Source of the DNA: DASYKS01 sp035995205
Lineage (GTDB): Bacteria > Acidobacteriota > Thermoanaerobaculia > Multivoradales > UBA5704
Assembly: GCA_035995205.1 (NCBI GenBank)
Contig: DASYKS010000011.1
Coordinates: 62,001-126,000 of the forward strand
Direction: 5' to 3'
Length of the DNA stretch: 64,000 bases
Of this stretch, positions 35,292 through 43,770 are shown piece by piece (the stretch's first letter is position 1; each line of letters opens with the position of its first letter). The notes under the pieces are model-generated. The model saw nothing but the letters and a program-made list of their open reading frames with translations, was not told the origin of the DNA and searched no databases. A program made the position numbers and the translations under genes.

Positions 35292-36941
35292 CTACTGCGC
35301 CGGCAGCACCTCCAACCGAACCGGGTCGTCCCTATTCAAATAGCTCTCTCCGGCGACGTTCATCCCCGTCGCCTGGTAATTGCGGTCGGCGCGGGCTCCC
35401 CACATTTCGAGCAGGAGAAGGACGAGCGCCACCCCGCCGAAGATGCGCAACGCGAGTCGCGAGAGCGGCGCTTCCGCCGATGGTAGTAGGGGCCGTGCAC
35501 GACGGATCAGCCCGCCGAGCCCTACGAGGGCCGAGGCGATCAGAACGTTCCAGAGCGGCAGGTAGAGCAGCCCTTGGCGTGCGTAGCCGAAGAACAGGCC
35601 GGTGGCGGTGAGACCCACTCCGGTGAGCAGGAGGACGAGGAGCGCCCAGCGGCGTGGGCCTCCGGGCGTGGCCAGGCAGAGAGCCAGCCCGATCAGCGCG
35701 AGCGGCGCGGTAAGCCAAAGCGCGCCCGAGCCGTCGGGGAGGAAGACGTCGACCGCGCCGCGGGTGCCGCGGAGTCCTCCCGGCTGGTTCCATTGGGTCC
35801 AGCCGAGTCGGAGGGCGCCGAAGAAGCGTGCCCATTTGCGTAGGACGAGGCGGCCGAAAGCGGCGGGGTTCTCTCGAATCCATTCCCAGGCCATCCGGTC
35901 GCCGTGAAGGAGGAAGCGCAGATGTTCCGGATTCTGGAGGTCGAGCACGCCGGTGGCATTGGCTGACGCCATCAGGGAGCGCGAGAAGCTGCCGTCCGCC
36001 CCGGCACGGTTGGCGAGTGCCAGGTTGATCGGGCCGTAGATCGTGATCGGCACGAAGGTCGGCAGCGGCTCGGCGGCTCCGTGACGGGCGTTCACTTCCC
36101 CGAGACGCACGGCGTTGCGGATCGTCCAGGGGGCTACGACCAGGAAGGCGCCAAGGAGAGCGAACACCCAGGGGCGAAGGGGAGCGCCTTGTGGCGATCG
36201 GCGAGCTTTCCACACTCCCAGGAAGCCGACCCCAACGAGCAGGACCGCGATCAGAATTCCTTCGGCGCGGACGAGGGCGAGATAGCCAAGCAGCAATCCG
36301 AGCCCGAGGCCCGTCCGCCAGGTGCCGCTCGTGGCTGCCGGTGCGGCCAACGGATGTTCGAGCCGCCGGGTCCAGATCCAGAGCGCGAGCAGCAACAGCG
36401 TGCCCCAGGTCCCTTCGGTGACCGGGGCGACGTGGATCACGTAGAGGCCGAAGGCGTAGAGCGACAGCAGTGCCCCGCCGAGCGCCGCGAGCCGGCCGAC
36501 GTAGGGCCGGGCGACGGCGTAGAGCAGGCCGATCGAGGCACTACCGACGAGGGCGAGCACCGCTTTGAGCGCGAAGAACGGTACTTTGGCGTCCGTCGCT
36601 CCGGCGCCCAGCAGGGTGTGCAGCCCCGCGAGTAGCCAGGCGAAGCCGGGGGGATGGAACGGAATGCCGCCGTCGTACAGCTCGCCGCCGAGCAGCGCGC
36701 GGGCGTAACGGTAAAAGGTTTCGGAATCGCCCTCGTAGAAGATCGTGAAGGGCCAGTCGCGATCGCGATTGGAAACCAAAAACGCCAGCCGGTGCGTCCA
36801 GGCGAGGAACGTGAGGCCGATCGAGATCCACAGGTCGGCGCGCGAACGCGGCACAGTTCGAGCCGGAGCGGTCTTCGCTCGCGGTCCCGACAGAACCTTG
36901 GGATCGAGTTTGCGGGGATCGGGACGCTTTTTTGAGCTCAA
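35292..36941 (-). CDS. GT-C glycosyltransferase (family 39/ArnT-like)
   Basis: About 549 residues from a TTG at 36941. The longer frame to 37199 is a shadow of the peptidase gene, and no ATG lies near the start. The first luminal loop carries the acidic signature YEGDSETFYRYARALLGG and the FHPPGFAWLLAG motif of PMT/ArnT-like enzymes. About 11-12 transmembrane helices follow, then a periplasmic tail. It should transfer a sugar from a polyprenyl-phosphate donor to protein or lipid. Confidence 0.82.
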   Translation of the reverse strand: MSSKKRPDPRKLDPKVLSGPRAKTAPARTVPRSRADLWISIGLTFLAWTHRLAFLVSNRDRDWPFTIFYEGDSETFYRYARALLGGELYDGGIPFHPPGFAWLLAGLHTLLGAGATDAKVPFFALKAVLALVGSASIGLLYAVARPYVGRLAALGGALLSLYAFGLYVIHVAPVTEGTWGTLLLLALWIWTRRLEHPLAAPAATSGTWRTGLGLGLLLGYLALVRAEGILIAVLLVGVGFLGVWKARRSPQGAPLRPWVFALLGAFLVVAPWTIRNAVRLGEVNARHGAAEPLPTFVPITIYGPINLALANRAGADGSFSRSLMASANATGVLDLQNPEHLRFLLHGDRMAWEWIRENPAAFGRLVLRKWARFFGALRLGWTQWNQPGGLRGTRGAVDVFLPDGSGALWLTAPLALIGLALCLATPGGPRRWALLVLLLTGVGLTATGLFFGYARQGLLYLPLWNVLIASALVGLGGLIRRARPLLPSAEAPLSRLALRIFGGVALVLLLLEMWGARADRNYQATGMNVAGESYLNRDDPVRLEVLPAQ

Positions 36942-36979
36942 GACGGGATGACGATAGCAGAGGGTGATCGAGGGAAAAC

Positions 36980-37006
36980 GGAGGCCGCCGCACCGCGACG
37001 GCCTCC
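36980..37006 (-). terminator. Terminator downstream of peptidase 1
   Basis: Read on the minus strand, GGAGGCCG and CGGCCTCC form an 8-bp stem with an 11-nt loop, followed by GTTTTCC. It lies 16 bp after the stop of the 37022-39097 gene. Confidence 0.7.
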
Positions 37007-37021
37007 TGCTGACCCGAATCT

Positions 37022-39097
37022 TTACAGCGTGCAGGCCGGCCGTGCGCCGCAGGCGATGCCGTGGGCGGTGTAGGCGTCCCAGATCCGGCAGCCGTTCGGC
37101 GTGCCGTTCGCGAGGTTCCCGTCGTCGTCGTCCGCGGCGAGGAACACTGTGTACCAGTTCGACGCGGCGCAGCCGTCTACCGCCGCCGACGGATTGCACT
37201 TGCCTCCCGAGGCCACCCGGTAGGCGGACTTGCTGGGGGTGAGGCTCTTGTACCAGATCGAATCCATCGCGGCCCAGCCGGCGGTCGTGCCGTAGTGGCC
37301 GACCAGCGACTGCGCGAGATCCCAGTTGGCTGAGCTGGCGATGTAGCTCTCGCAGTGCCCTTCATAGCCCATCGGCCCCTGGTAGGCGCCGATGATGATG
37401 AACTGGAAGTACGGGCACGAGTAGCGGTCGCAGTTGATGCCGTTGTTGTCGGCAACCATGCTCGGTTTGGCGATCGTCTTCGTGCCCAGAGTCGAGAAAT
37501 CCTGCATGTCGCGGACGCCCGTGCAGGTCGTGCAGTTGGCGCAGGTCACGCCGGGCTGGAAGTTCGGGCCGATGCAGCTGTTCTTGGTCTCCAGGAACGC
37601 GAAGGTGTCGCCGACCGCCTCGCCCGTCCCCTTGTCGCTCGCCGCACCTCCCGAGTTGGTGTCCATGCCGTGGCCCCACTCGTGGAGGAAGACCGCGGCG
37701 ATCTCGCCGGTGTTCGAGCAGCCGCCGCCCGAGCGGTAGAAGTTGACCGTAGTGCCGTCCCAGAATGCGTTGCACGTGTTGTTGATGTTCATATTCGCGG
37801 TGACCGTGCCGTTCAGCCAGGCGTTGCCGGGCAGGAAGCCGGCGGCTTTCCGGTTGATGTTGGTCAGGTGGTAGTAGCCCGACCGGGTGGCGTGGGTGTT
37901 GCCCGCGCCGCCGACTCCGGGCGTCGTGCAGTCGGTGCCGCCGCTCGTGCCGAACGCGAGGTTGCCGGTCGAGGAGTCGGACAGCGAGATCGCGCCGCAG
38001 TTGTCGGTCATCTTGAAATACTTGCCGTTCAAGGTGGAGGTCGCCGTGCCGCCGGAGTAGGTGTAATTGCCGCTCGCATCGGCCACTTTCGCTCCGCCGT
38101 TGGTGACGTTCGCGAATGGCAGACCGCGCACCACCTCGGCGTCCGTGTTGGTGGTGGGATAGATGCCGCCGGTCACCTGGGCGTACGAGTTCAGGTCGAG
38201 CATTTCGAGCACCCGGCCGCTCTTCGCATCGACCACCGCTTGCCACGTCGTCGGGTCGCCGTCGCGGCGAAACGCAAGCCGCCAGGCGAGGACGTGGTCG
38301 TAGCCCTTGCCGGGAGTGCCCTTGAAACTCATCGCCGGGGCTTCGCCCGCGGTGAGCGTCGGGTAGATCCGCAGCTCGCCCGCGTTGACAATCTCGGTCT
38401 TCTCGAACAGGCCGACGCCGAGACTGGCGAGGGCCTGGGCAAACGCCTCTTCACGGGAGATTCGCGGCTTGGGATCGAGGCGGATGTCGGCAACCTTTTC
38501 GGCGCCGAACTGCACGATGTTGCCGTGGTTGATCCGGAAGTAGACGTTCGCGCCGTCCACCGGCAGCCCGCGGTAGAACTGCTGCAGCTCGACCGACCAG
38601 AAATGGCCGTCTCCCGCCCGAGCGCTCGACGCCTCATCGAGACGGAGCTGGCCGGGCGCCACCCGCAGAACCTCGGGAAACTGTGTGAGGAACGCCCGCA
38701 CCCGAGCCTCCACATCGAAAAGGGTGATGTCGCCCGCATGGCCAAGATTCAGGTCGTCCCGGGTCAGGCGGTTGCCCTTGCCCGGCAGGAGCGGAATGCC
38801 GATCCCTTCGATCAGGTTCGGCCGGCCGCTCCGGATATCCATCCGGATCTCCCACTCCGCCGAATGGTGGGCGAAGAAACGCTGGAGCGAGGCGAGATCC
38901 GCCGCCCGCCGCGTGCCCTTTTCGTAGATCGCAAGCGAGGGGGTCACTTCGAGATCGGGGACCGAGCCCCCGCGCGCGAAAGCGGCCGGGCGCGCCGCGC
39001 CGGAGGATTGGGCCGGAGGCTGGATGGCGAAGGCGAGCGACGGGCACAACACGGCCGCCGCGAGGACGATGACACTCCTCGAACCGAGGGTTTTCAC
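37022..39097 (-). CDS. Secreted FTP-domain zinc metallopeptidase, copy 1
   Basis: The protein has 691 residues with a signal peptide (SVIVLAAAVLCPSLAFA) and a fungalysin/thermolysin-type propeptide (about 60-270). The catalytic domain has HEWGH with His472, Glu473 and His476, and a likely third ligand Glu493 in TGEAVGDTFAF. Many Cys residues (such as CANCTTCTG) suggest disulfides. It ends with CRIWDAYTAHGIACG. The GTG start has GGAGGA upstream. It is about 80% identical by eye to the next gene. Extracellular proteolysis is expected. Confidence 0.9.
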   Translation of the reverse strand: MKTLGSRSVIVLAAAVLCPSLAFAIQPPAQSSGAARPAAFARGGSVPDLEVTPSLAIYEKGTRRAADLASLQRFFAHHSAEWEIRMDIRSGRPNLIEGIGIPLLPGKGNRLTRDDLNLGHAGDITLFDVEARVRAFLTQFPEVLRVAPGQLRLDEASSARAGDGHFWSVELQQFYRGLPVDGANVYFRINHGNIVQFGAEKVADIRLDPKPRISREEAFAQALASLGVGLFEKTEIVNAGELRIYPTLTAGEAPAMSFKGTPGKGYDHVLAWRLAFRRDGDPTTWQAVVDAKSGRVLEMLDLNSYAQVTGGIYPTTNTDAEVVRGLPFANVTNGGAKVADASGNYTYSGGTATSTLNGKYFKMTDNCGAISLSDSSTGNLAFGTSGGTDCTTPGVGGAGNTHATRSGYYHLTNINRKAAGFLPGNAWLNGTVTANMNINNTCNAFWDGTTVNFYRSGGGCSNTGEIAAVFLHEWGHGMDTNSGGAASDKGTGEAVGDTFAFLETKNSCIGPNFQPGVTCANCTTCTGVRDMQDFSTLGTKTIAKPSMVADNNGINCDRYSCPYFQFIIIGAYQGPMGYEGHCESYIASSANWDLAQSLVGHYGTTAGWAAMDSIWYKSLTPSKSAYRVASGGKCNPSAAVDGCAASNWYTVFLAADDDDGNLANGTPNGCRIWDAYTAHGIACGARPACTL

Positions 39098-39119
39098 GTG
39101 CGTCTCCTCCTTGTCTGTT

Positions 39120-39133
39120 CAGGCAATTGCCTG
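39120..39133. promoter_or_regulatory. Palindrome shared upstream of both peptidase genes
   Basis: CAGGCAATTGCCTG is a perfect 14-bp palindrome 22 bp upstream of the peptidase 1 start. The flanking block (TCCTCCTTGTC, GTTCAGG, TTGCCTGTAACTAAA) recurs at about 41350-41386 ahead of peptidase 2 with the palindrome degenerate (CAGGACTTGCCTG). It is either a regulator site or duplicated 5' UTR. Confidence 0.5.
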
Positions 39134-39229
39134 TAACTAAAGTGGGTGCGCGAGGAGGCGGGGAGCGAGACGTGAAACGGGAGCGTTCAGGCCGGGAAGT
39201 TTGCCCTGGACCGATCGCCGGCAAAGAGC

Positions 39230-39258
39230 GGGGGCCGCCGCAACGCGCGACGGCCCCC
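39230..39258 (-). terminator. Hairpin downstream of peptidase 2
   Basis: On the minus strand GGGGGCCG and CGGCCCCC form a stem around a 13-nt loop. It lies 23 bp after the stop of peptidase 2, in the same place as the hairpin after peptidase 1. The following T-run is weak (GCTCTTTGCC). Confidence 0.6.
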
Positions 39259-39281
39259 TGGAGAATGGATTTCGACCTCTT

Positions 39282-41342
39282 CTACTGCGTGCAGGTAGGC
39301 CGGGAGCCGCAGGCGATGCCGTGCGCGGTGTAGGCGTCCCAGATCCGGCAACCGTTCGGCGTGCCGTTCGCGAGATTCCCGTCATCGTCGTCCGCGGCGA
39401 GGAACACGGTGTACCAGTTCGACGCGGCGCAGCCGTCAACGGTCGCCGCCGGATTGCACTTGCCGCCCGAGACGACCCGGTAGGCGCTCTTGCTGGGGGT
39501 CAAGCTCTTGTACCAGATGGCGTCCATCTTTTGCCATCCGGTCGTCGTGCCCCAATGTCCCACCAGCGACTGCGCGAGATCCCAGTTCGCCGAGCTCGCG
39601 ATGTAGCTCTCGCAATGCCCCTCGTAGCCCATCGGCCCCTGGTAGGCGGTGATGCCGCTGATATAGGGGCAGCTGAAGCGGTCGCAGTTGATGCCGTTGT
39701 TGTCCGCCACCTTGCTCGGCCGGGCGATCGTCTTGGTGCCCAGGGTCGAGAAGTCCTGCATGTCGCGCACGCCCGTGCAGGTCGTGCAGTTGGTGCAGGG
39801 AACGCCGGGTCGGAAGTTCGGACCGATGCAGCTGTTCTTGGTTTCGAGGAACGCGAACGTGTCGCCCACCGCTTCGCCGGTTCCCTTGTCGCTCGCCGCA
39901 CCGCCCGAGTTGGTGTCCATCCCATGGCCCCATTCGTGGAGGAAGACCGCCGCGATCTCGCCGGTGTTCGAGCAACCGCCGCCCGAGCGGTAGAAGTTGA
40001 CCGTGCTGCCGTTCCAAAACGCGTTGCAGGTGTTGTTGATGTTCATGTTGGCGGTGAGCGTGCCGTTCAGCCACCCGTTGCCGGGCAGGAAACTGATCGC
40101 CTTCCGGTTGATGTTAGTCAGGTGGTAGAAGCCCGACCGGGTGGCGTGGGTGTTGCCCGAGCCGCCGACTCCCGGCGTCGTGCAGTCGGTGCCGCCGCTG
40201 GTGCCGAACGCGAGGTTGCCGGTCGACGAATTCGACAGCGAGATCGAGCCGCAGTTGTCGCTCATCCGGATGTACTTGCCGTTCAGGGTCGAGGTCGCGG
40301 TACCGCCCGAATAGGTGTAGTTGCCGCCGGCATCCGTCACCTTCGTTCCGCTGTTCGTGACGTTGGCGAACGGCAACCCGACCACCACCTCGGGGTCCGT
40401 GTTGGTGGTGGGATAGATGCCGCCGGTGACCTGCGCATAGTCGTTCAGGTCCAGGAGCTCCAGCAGGTTGCCGGTCCGCGCGTCGACCACCGCGCCCCAG
40501 GTCGCGGGATCGCCTTCGCGGCGAAACGCGAGCTTCCACGCCAGCACGTGGCCGTACCCTTTGCCGGGGATGCCGGCAAAGCGCATCGCCGGAGCCTCGC
40601 CGGCAAGCAGCGTCGGATAGATGCGCAGCTCGCCCGCGTTCACGATCTCGGTCTTCTCGAACAGGCCGACGCCGAGCGCGGAAAGCGCCGCGGCGAACGC
40701 GGCTTCGCGGCCGGTCTTCGGCGTCGTGTCGAGACGGACGGTGGCGACCTTCTCGGCGCCGAATTGAACGATGTTGCCCTGGTTGATGCGGAAGAAGACG
40801 TTCGCCCCTTCGACCGGGATTCCCTTGTAGAACTGCTGCAGCTCAATCACCCAGAACTGGCCGTCGCGGCCGGCGCGGGCGCTCGCTTGCTCATCCAGCC
40901 GGAGCTGGCCCGGCGCCACGCGCAGAACCTCGGGGAACTGCGCCAGGAACGCCCGCACCCGGGCTTCGACGTCCTTCACCGTCAAGTCGCCCGCGTGGCC
41001 GAGCTTCAGGTCATCCAGAGTCAAGCGGTTGCCTTTGCCCGGCAGGAGCGGGATGCCGGCCCCCTCGATCAGGTTCGGCCGCGCGCTCCTCGTGTCCATC
41101 CGGATCTCCCACTCCGCCGTGTGGTGAGCGAAGAACCGCTGGAACGAAGCGAGATCGGCGGCCTGCCGCGTGCCTCGGCCATAGATCTCAAGAGAGGGGG
41201 TCACGTCCAGCACCCGCACGCCCCCGGCGCCGAACGAGGCGATGCCCATCGGCTCGTGCGGCGGCACGAGAGCAAAAGCGAACGACGGGGACAGTGCGAC
41301 CACAGCAGCGGCGACGACACCCCACCTGGCGAAGATTTTCAT
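39282..41342 (-). CDS. Secreted FTP-domain zinc metallopeptidase, copy 2
   Basis: The 686-residue tandem paralogue of the preceding gene has the same layout: signal peptide (FARWGVVAAAVVALSPSFAF), FTP-type propeptide, and HEWGH at His469-His473 with a following EAVGD glutamate. The mature domains are nearly identical and the propeptides more diverged. It lacks the short insertion in the FIIIGAYQG region of copy 1. The ATG has GGAGG 9 nt upstream. Expected to be a secreted, self-processed protease. Confidence 0.9.
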   Translation of the reverse strand: MKIFARWGVVAAAVVALSPSFAFALVPPHEPMGIASFGAGGVRVLDVTPSLEIYGRGTRQAADLASFQRFFAHHTAEWEIRMDTRSARPNLIEGAGIPLLPGKGNRLTLDDLKLGHAGDLTVKDVEARVRAFLAQFPEVLRVAPGQLRLDEQASARAGRDGQFWVIELQQFYKGIPVEGANVFFRINQGNIVQFGAEKVATVRLDTTPKTGREAAFAAALSALGVGLFEKTEIVNAGELRIYPTLLAGEAPAMRFAGIPGKGYGHVLAWKLAFRREGDPATWGAVVDARTGNLLELLDLNDYAQVTGGIYPTTNTDPEVVVGLPFANVTNSGTKVTDAGGNYTYSGGTATSTLNGKYIRMSDNCGSISLSNSSTGNLAFGTSGGTDCTTPGVGGSGNTHATRSGFYHLTNINRKAISFLPGNGWLNGTLTANMNINNTCNAFWNGSTVNFYRSGGGCSNTGEIAAVFLHEWGHGMDTNSGGAASDKGTGEAVGDTFAFLETKNSCIGPNFRPGVPCTNCTTCTGVRDMQDFSTLGTKTIARPSKVADNNGINCDRFSCPYISGITAYQGPMGYEGHCESYIASSANWDLAQSLVGHWGTTTGWQKMDAIWYKSLTPSKSAYRVVSGGKCNPAATVDGCAASNWYTVFLAADDDDGNLANGTPNGCRIWDAYTAHGIACGSRPTCTQ

Positions 41343-41733
41343 CTTCCATTCCTCCTTGTCGGTTCAGGACTTGCCTGTAACTAAAAGAGGTGCGTTTGGG
41401 GGTCGACTTCGAGACGAATGAAATTCGATGCCTCCGGGCGGATTGCCGGAGGCAGCTTTCTCCCAAGGTGCCGTGCGCCGAACTTTCCGATGCGACGCCC
41501 CGGCGGCGCCGATCTTGCCGAAAACCCGCGCTGCCTACCCGAGTCTCAGTCGAGAAGCGCGCGGCGGCATCGCCCTTGCTTTGACGTCGGCTCAACGCCT
41601 GTCGTTCGCGCGCTGCGCGGACCCGGGTGCGGAAAACTCCTAGGGCGAGGGGACAACCGCCGGCCGATCCGTTCCCGCAGGAGCGAGCCGGGCCCCCTCA
41701 TGATGCGCGCGGGGCCTTTCGAAGGAGATCCAA
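41343..41733. other. Intergenic region between divergent peptidase 2 and outer-membrane protein genes
   Basis: These 391 bp hold the peptidase 2 leader (GGAGG site, TTGCCTGTAAC block) and the outer-membrane protein ribosome-binding site (AAGGAG, 6 nt before the ATG at 41734). The middle has short open frames without start signals or recognisable sequence. No repeat or RNA gene is evident. Confidence 0.6.
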
Positions 41734-42306
41734 ATGACCAAAATCAAGCAGCTACTTCCCATATTGGCGCTGGCGGGGCTCTTGGCCAGCCCGGCGTTGG
41801 CCACCGACTTCGGTCTCTACGGCACCTATTGGGACACTGATGCCCTCAATTCGACCGCCGGCGGCGGCGCCAAGCTCGGCTTCGGCGAGGGGCTGGTGCG
41901 CTTCGAGGTGCGAGCGAGCCATTTCCCCGATCTCTCCGAGAACGTGAACGAGCTGATCGACAACGGCACCGGGCGGTTCAAGGTTCGGGCGACCGTGCCG
42001 GAAGCCGGGATCACGTTCAATTTCGCGCCGGAACAGAGGTTCCAGCCGTACCTCGGCGCGGGCGCCTCGTACTACATTCTCGACACCAACCAGTTCGAGG
42101 TCGACGATGAGATCGGCTGGTACGGTCTCGTAGGGTTCCACGTCGGTCGTCCCGAGGGCGGTCCGGCGTTCTTCGCCGAAGGTATGTACCGGAAAGTCGA
42201 TGCGACGATCGTCAATGACGACGCAACCGACCCCGATGTGAACGGCAAGGTCGACTTCGACCTGTCCGGTCCCGCGGTCAATGCTGGCGTGCTCTTCCGC
42301 TTCTAG
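41734..42306 (+). CDS. Small outer-membrane beta-barrel protein
   Basis: The 190-residue protein has a signal peptide (LLPILALAGLLASPALA) and alternating strands typical of an eight-strand barrel (LVRFEVRASHFPDL, GITFNFAPEQRFQPYLGAGA). The C-terminus NAGVLFRF ends in the aromatic needed for barrel assembly. It resembles OmpW/OprF-like porin families only in architecture. A single-gene unit with its own terminator. Confidence 0.82.
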   Translation: MTKIKQLLPILALAGLLASPALATDFGLYGTYWDTDALNSTAGGGAKLGFGEGLVRFEVRASHFPDLSENVNELIDNGTGRFKVRATVPEAGITFNFAPEQRFQPYLGAGASYYILDTNQFEVDDEIGWYGLVGFHVGRPEGGPAFFAEGMYRKVDATIVNDDATDPDVNGKVDFDLSGPAVNAGVLFRF

Positions 42307-42336
42307 GCTTAAACCGGACTCCACATTCGATTCCAC

Positions 42337-42371
42337 GAGCGGCGGGGAGATTTCCCCCGCCGCTCGTTCTT
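42337..42371 (+). terminator. Intrinsic terminator after outer-membrane protein gene
   Basis: GAGCGGCGGGG and CCCCCGCCGCTC form an 11-bp GC-rich stem with a short loop, followed by GTTCTTCG. It ends the 41734-42306 unit and insulates the operon that starts at 42427. Confidence 0.8.
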
Positions 42372-42426
42372 CGATGCTCGGAATTGGTTTGACAACCGAA
42401 GGCGGGCCTCTCTACGCTCCCCCGCA

Positions 42427-43743
42427 GTGCTCTCCGAACGGCAAGTCGTACTGCATAGCTGGTGCGCCCAGGCGGATTGGGACGCTCCCACCGTAGTCGG
42501 CGGCTCGGGCGCCCGGTTGTTTCTTGCCGACGGGCGGACGGTGCTCGATTTTTCGAGCCTCGCGGAGTGCAGCAACCTTGGGCATCAACATCCGCGCCTG
42601 ATCGCGGCGATCCGCGCGCAAGCCGAGCGGTTGTGCTTCGTGACCAACGCCTGGGGCGCCGAGCCGCGGGCGGAGCTGGCGAACCGGCTGTTGGAGCTTT
42701 CCGGGTTCGCGGGCGGGCGCGTGTTCTTCACTTCGGGCGGGGCCGACGCCAACGAGCATGCGGTGAAGATCGCGCGCCAGGCGGCGGGCAAGCCGCGCGG
42801 ACTGGTCGTCGCCCGCGACCGCTCGTACCATGGCGCGAGCCACCTGGCCGGCGCGCTCTCGGGCGACACTCGGACGCAAGCTCAAGCGGATGCCGAGGCC
42901 ATGGGCGTGCGCCACGTTCCTCCGCCTTACGCCTATCGCTGCCCGTTCGGCAGCCGGAGCGACGAAGAGTGCGGCAAGCGCGCGGCGGCTGCCGTGCGCG
43001 ACGAGATTGCGACGCACGGCCCGGAGCGGGTCGCGGCGGTTCTGATGGAGCCGAACGCGGGCACGAACGGCATCGTCGCTCCCGACAACTACTGGCCCGC
43101 GCTGCGCCGCCATACCGCGGAGGCGGGAGTCTGGCTGATCGCGGACGAGGTGATGAGCGGGTTCGGGCGGTGCGGCGAGTGGTTCGCTTGGCAGCGTTAC
43201 GGCGAGGCCGGTCGCCCCGACTTGATGGTGCTCGCCAAGGGGCTGACCGGCGCCACCGTTCCCCTCGGAGCGGTGTTGATTTCGTCCGACGTGGCCGCGC
43301 GTCTGGAGCACCAGGTGCTCTTGACCGGGCTCACCTATTGCGGCCATCCGCTCGCGTGCGCCGCGGGCCTCGCCGCGCTCGACGCCTACCGGGAAGAAGA
43401 GCTGATCGAACGCTCGCGCGTGCTCGGGACACTGATGTTTTCCGAGCTTCAGAGCATGGCCGCGCGCCACGCGGTGATCGGCGACGTGCGCGGCGGCCAC
43501 GGCTTGTTCGCGGTGGTCGAGCTGGAGGCCGATCGCGCAACGCGCGAGCCGATTTCCGCTTGGCCCGAGCAGGCGGCTCCCCTCAAAGCCCTGCTCGCCG
43601 AGGCGCGGGCGGAAGGCGTATCCTTCGCCGCACGCGGCAATCTCCTGATCCTCGCCCCGCCGCTCGTGATCGACGAGCGGGAGCTTGGGGAAGCGCTGGC
43701 GCTTCTCGACGCTCTTCTGGCGCGGCATTTCCCCGGCTCGTAG
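42427..43743 (+). CDS. Class III aminotransferase (operon gene 1)
   Basis: The 438-residue PLP fold-type I enzyme has VFFTSGGADANEHAVKIARQ, the aspartate motif WLIADEVMSGFGR and the Schiff-base Lys271 in VLAKGLTG. It starts at a GTG. Only about 35% or less resembles the second aminotransferase (46943-48289) by eye, so they likely have different substrates. It probably transfers an omega- or beta-amino group to a keto acid, giving an aldehyde or keto acid for the next gene. Confidence 0.88.
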   Translation: MLSERQVVLHSWCAQADWDAPTVVGGSGARLFLADGRTVLDFSSLAECSNLGHQHPRLIAAIRAQAERLCFVTNAWGAEPRAELANRLLELSGFAGGRVFFTSGGADANEHAVKIARQAAGKPRGLVVARDRSYHGASHLAGALSGDTRTQAQADAEAMGVRHVPPPYAYRCPFGSRSDEECGKRAAAAVRDEIATHGPERVAAVLMEPNAGTNGIVAPDNYWPALRRHTAEAGVWLIADEVMSGFGRCGEWFAWQRYGEAGRPDLMVLAKGLTGATVPLGAVLISSDVAARLEHQVLLTGLTYCGHPLACAAGLAALDAYREEELIERSRVLGTLMFSELQSMAARHAVIGDVRGGHGLFAVVELEADRATREPISAWPEQAAPLKALLAEARAEGVSFAARGNLLILAPPLVIDERELGEALALLDALLARHFPGS

Positions 43744-43770
43744 AGACGACGCCGTCATGGGAAACACTCG

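Noticed and set aside
37355..41384. Long plus-strand frames antisense to both peptidases (593 and 727 residues)
   Set aside because: They mirror each other only because the peptidase genes are duplicates; composition is Arg/Ala/Val-rich shadow.
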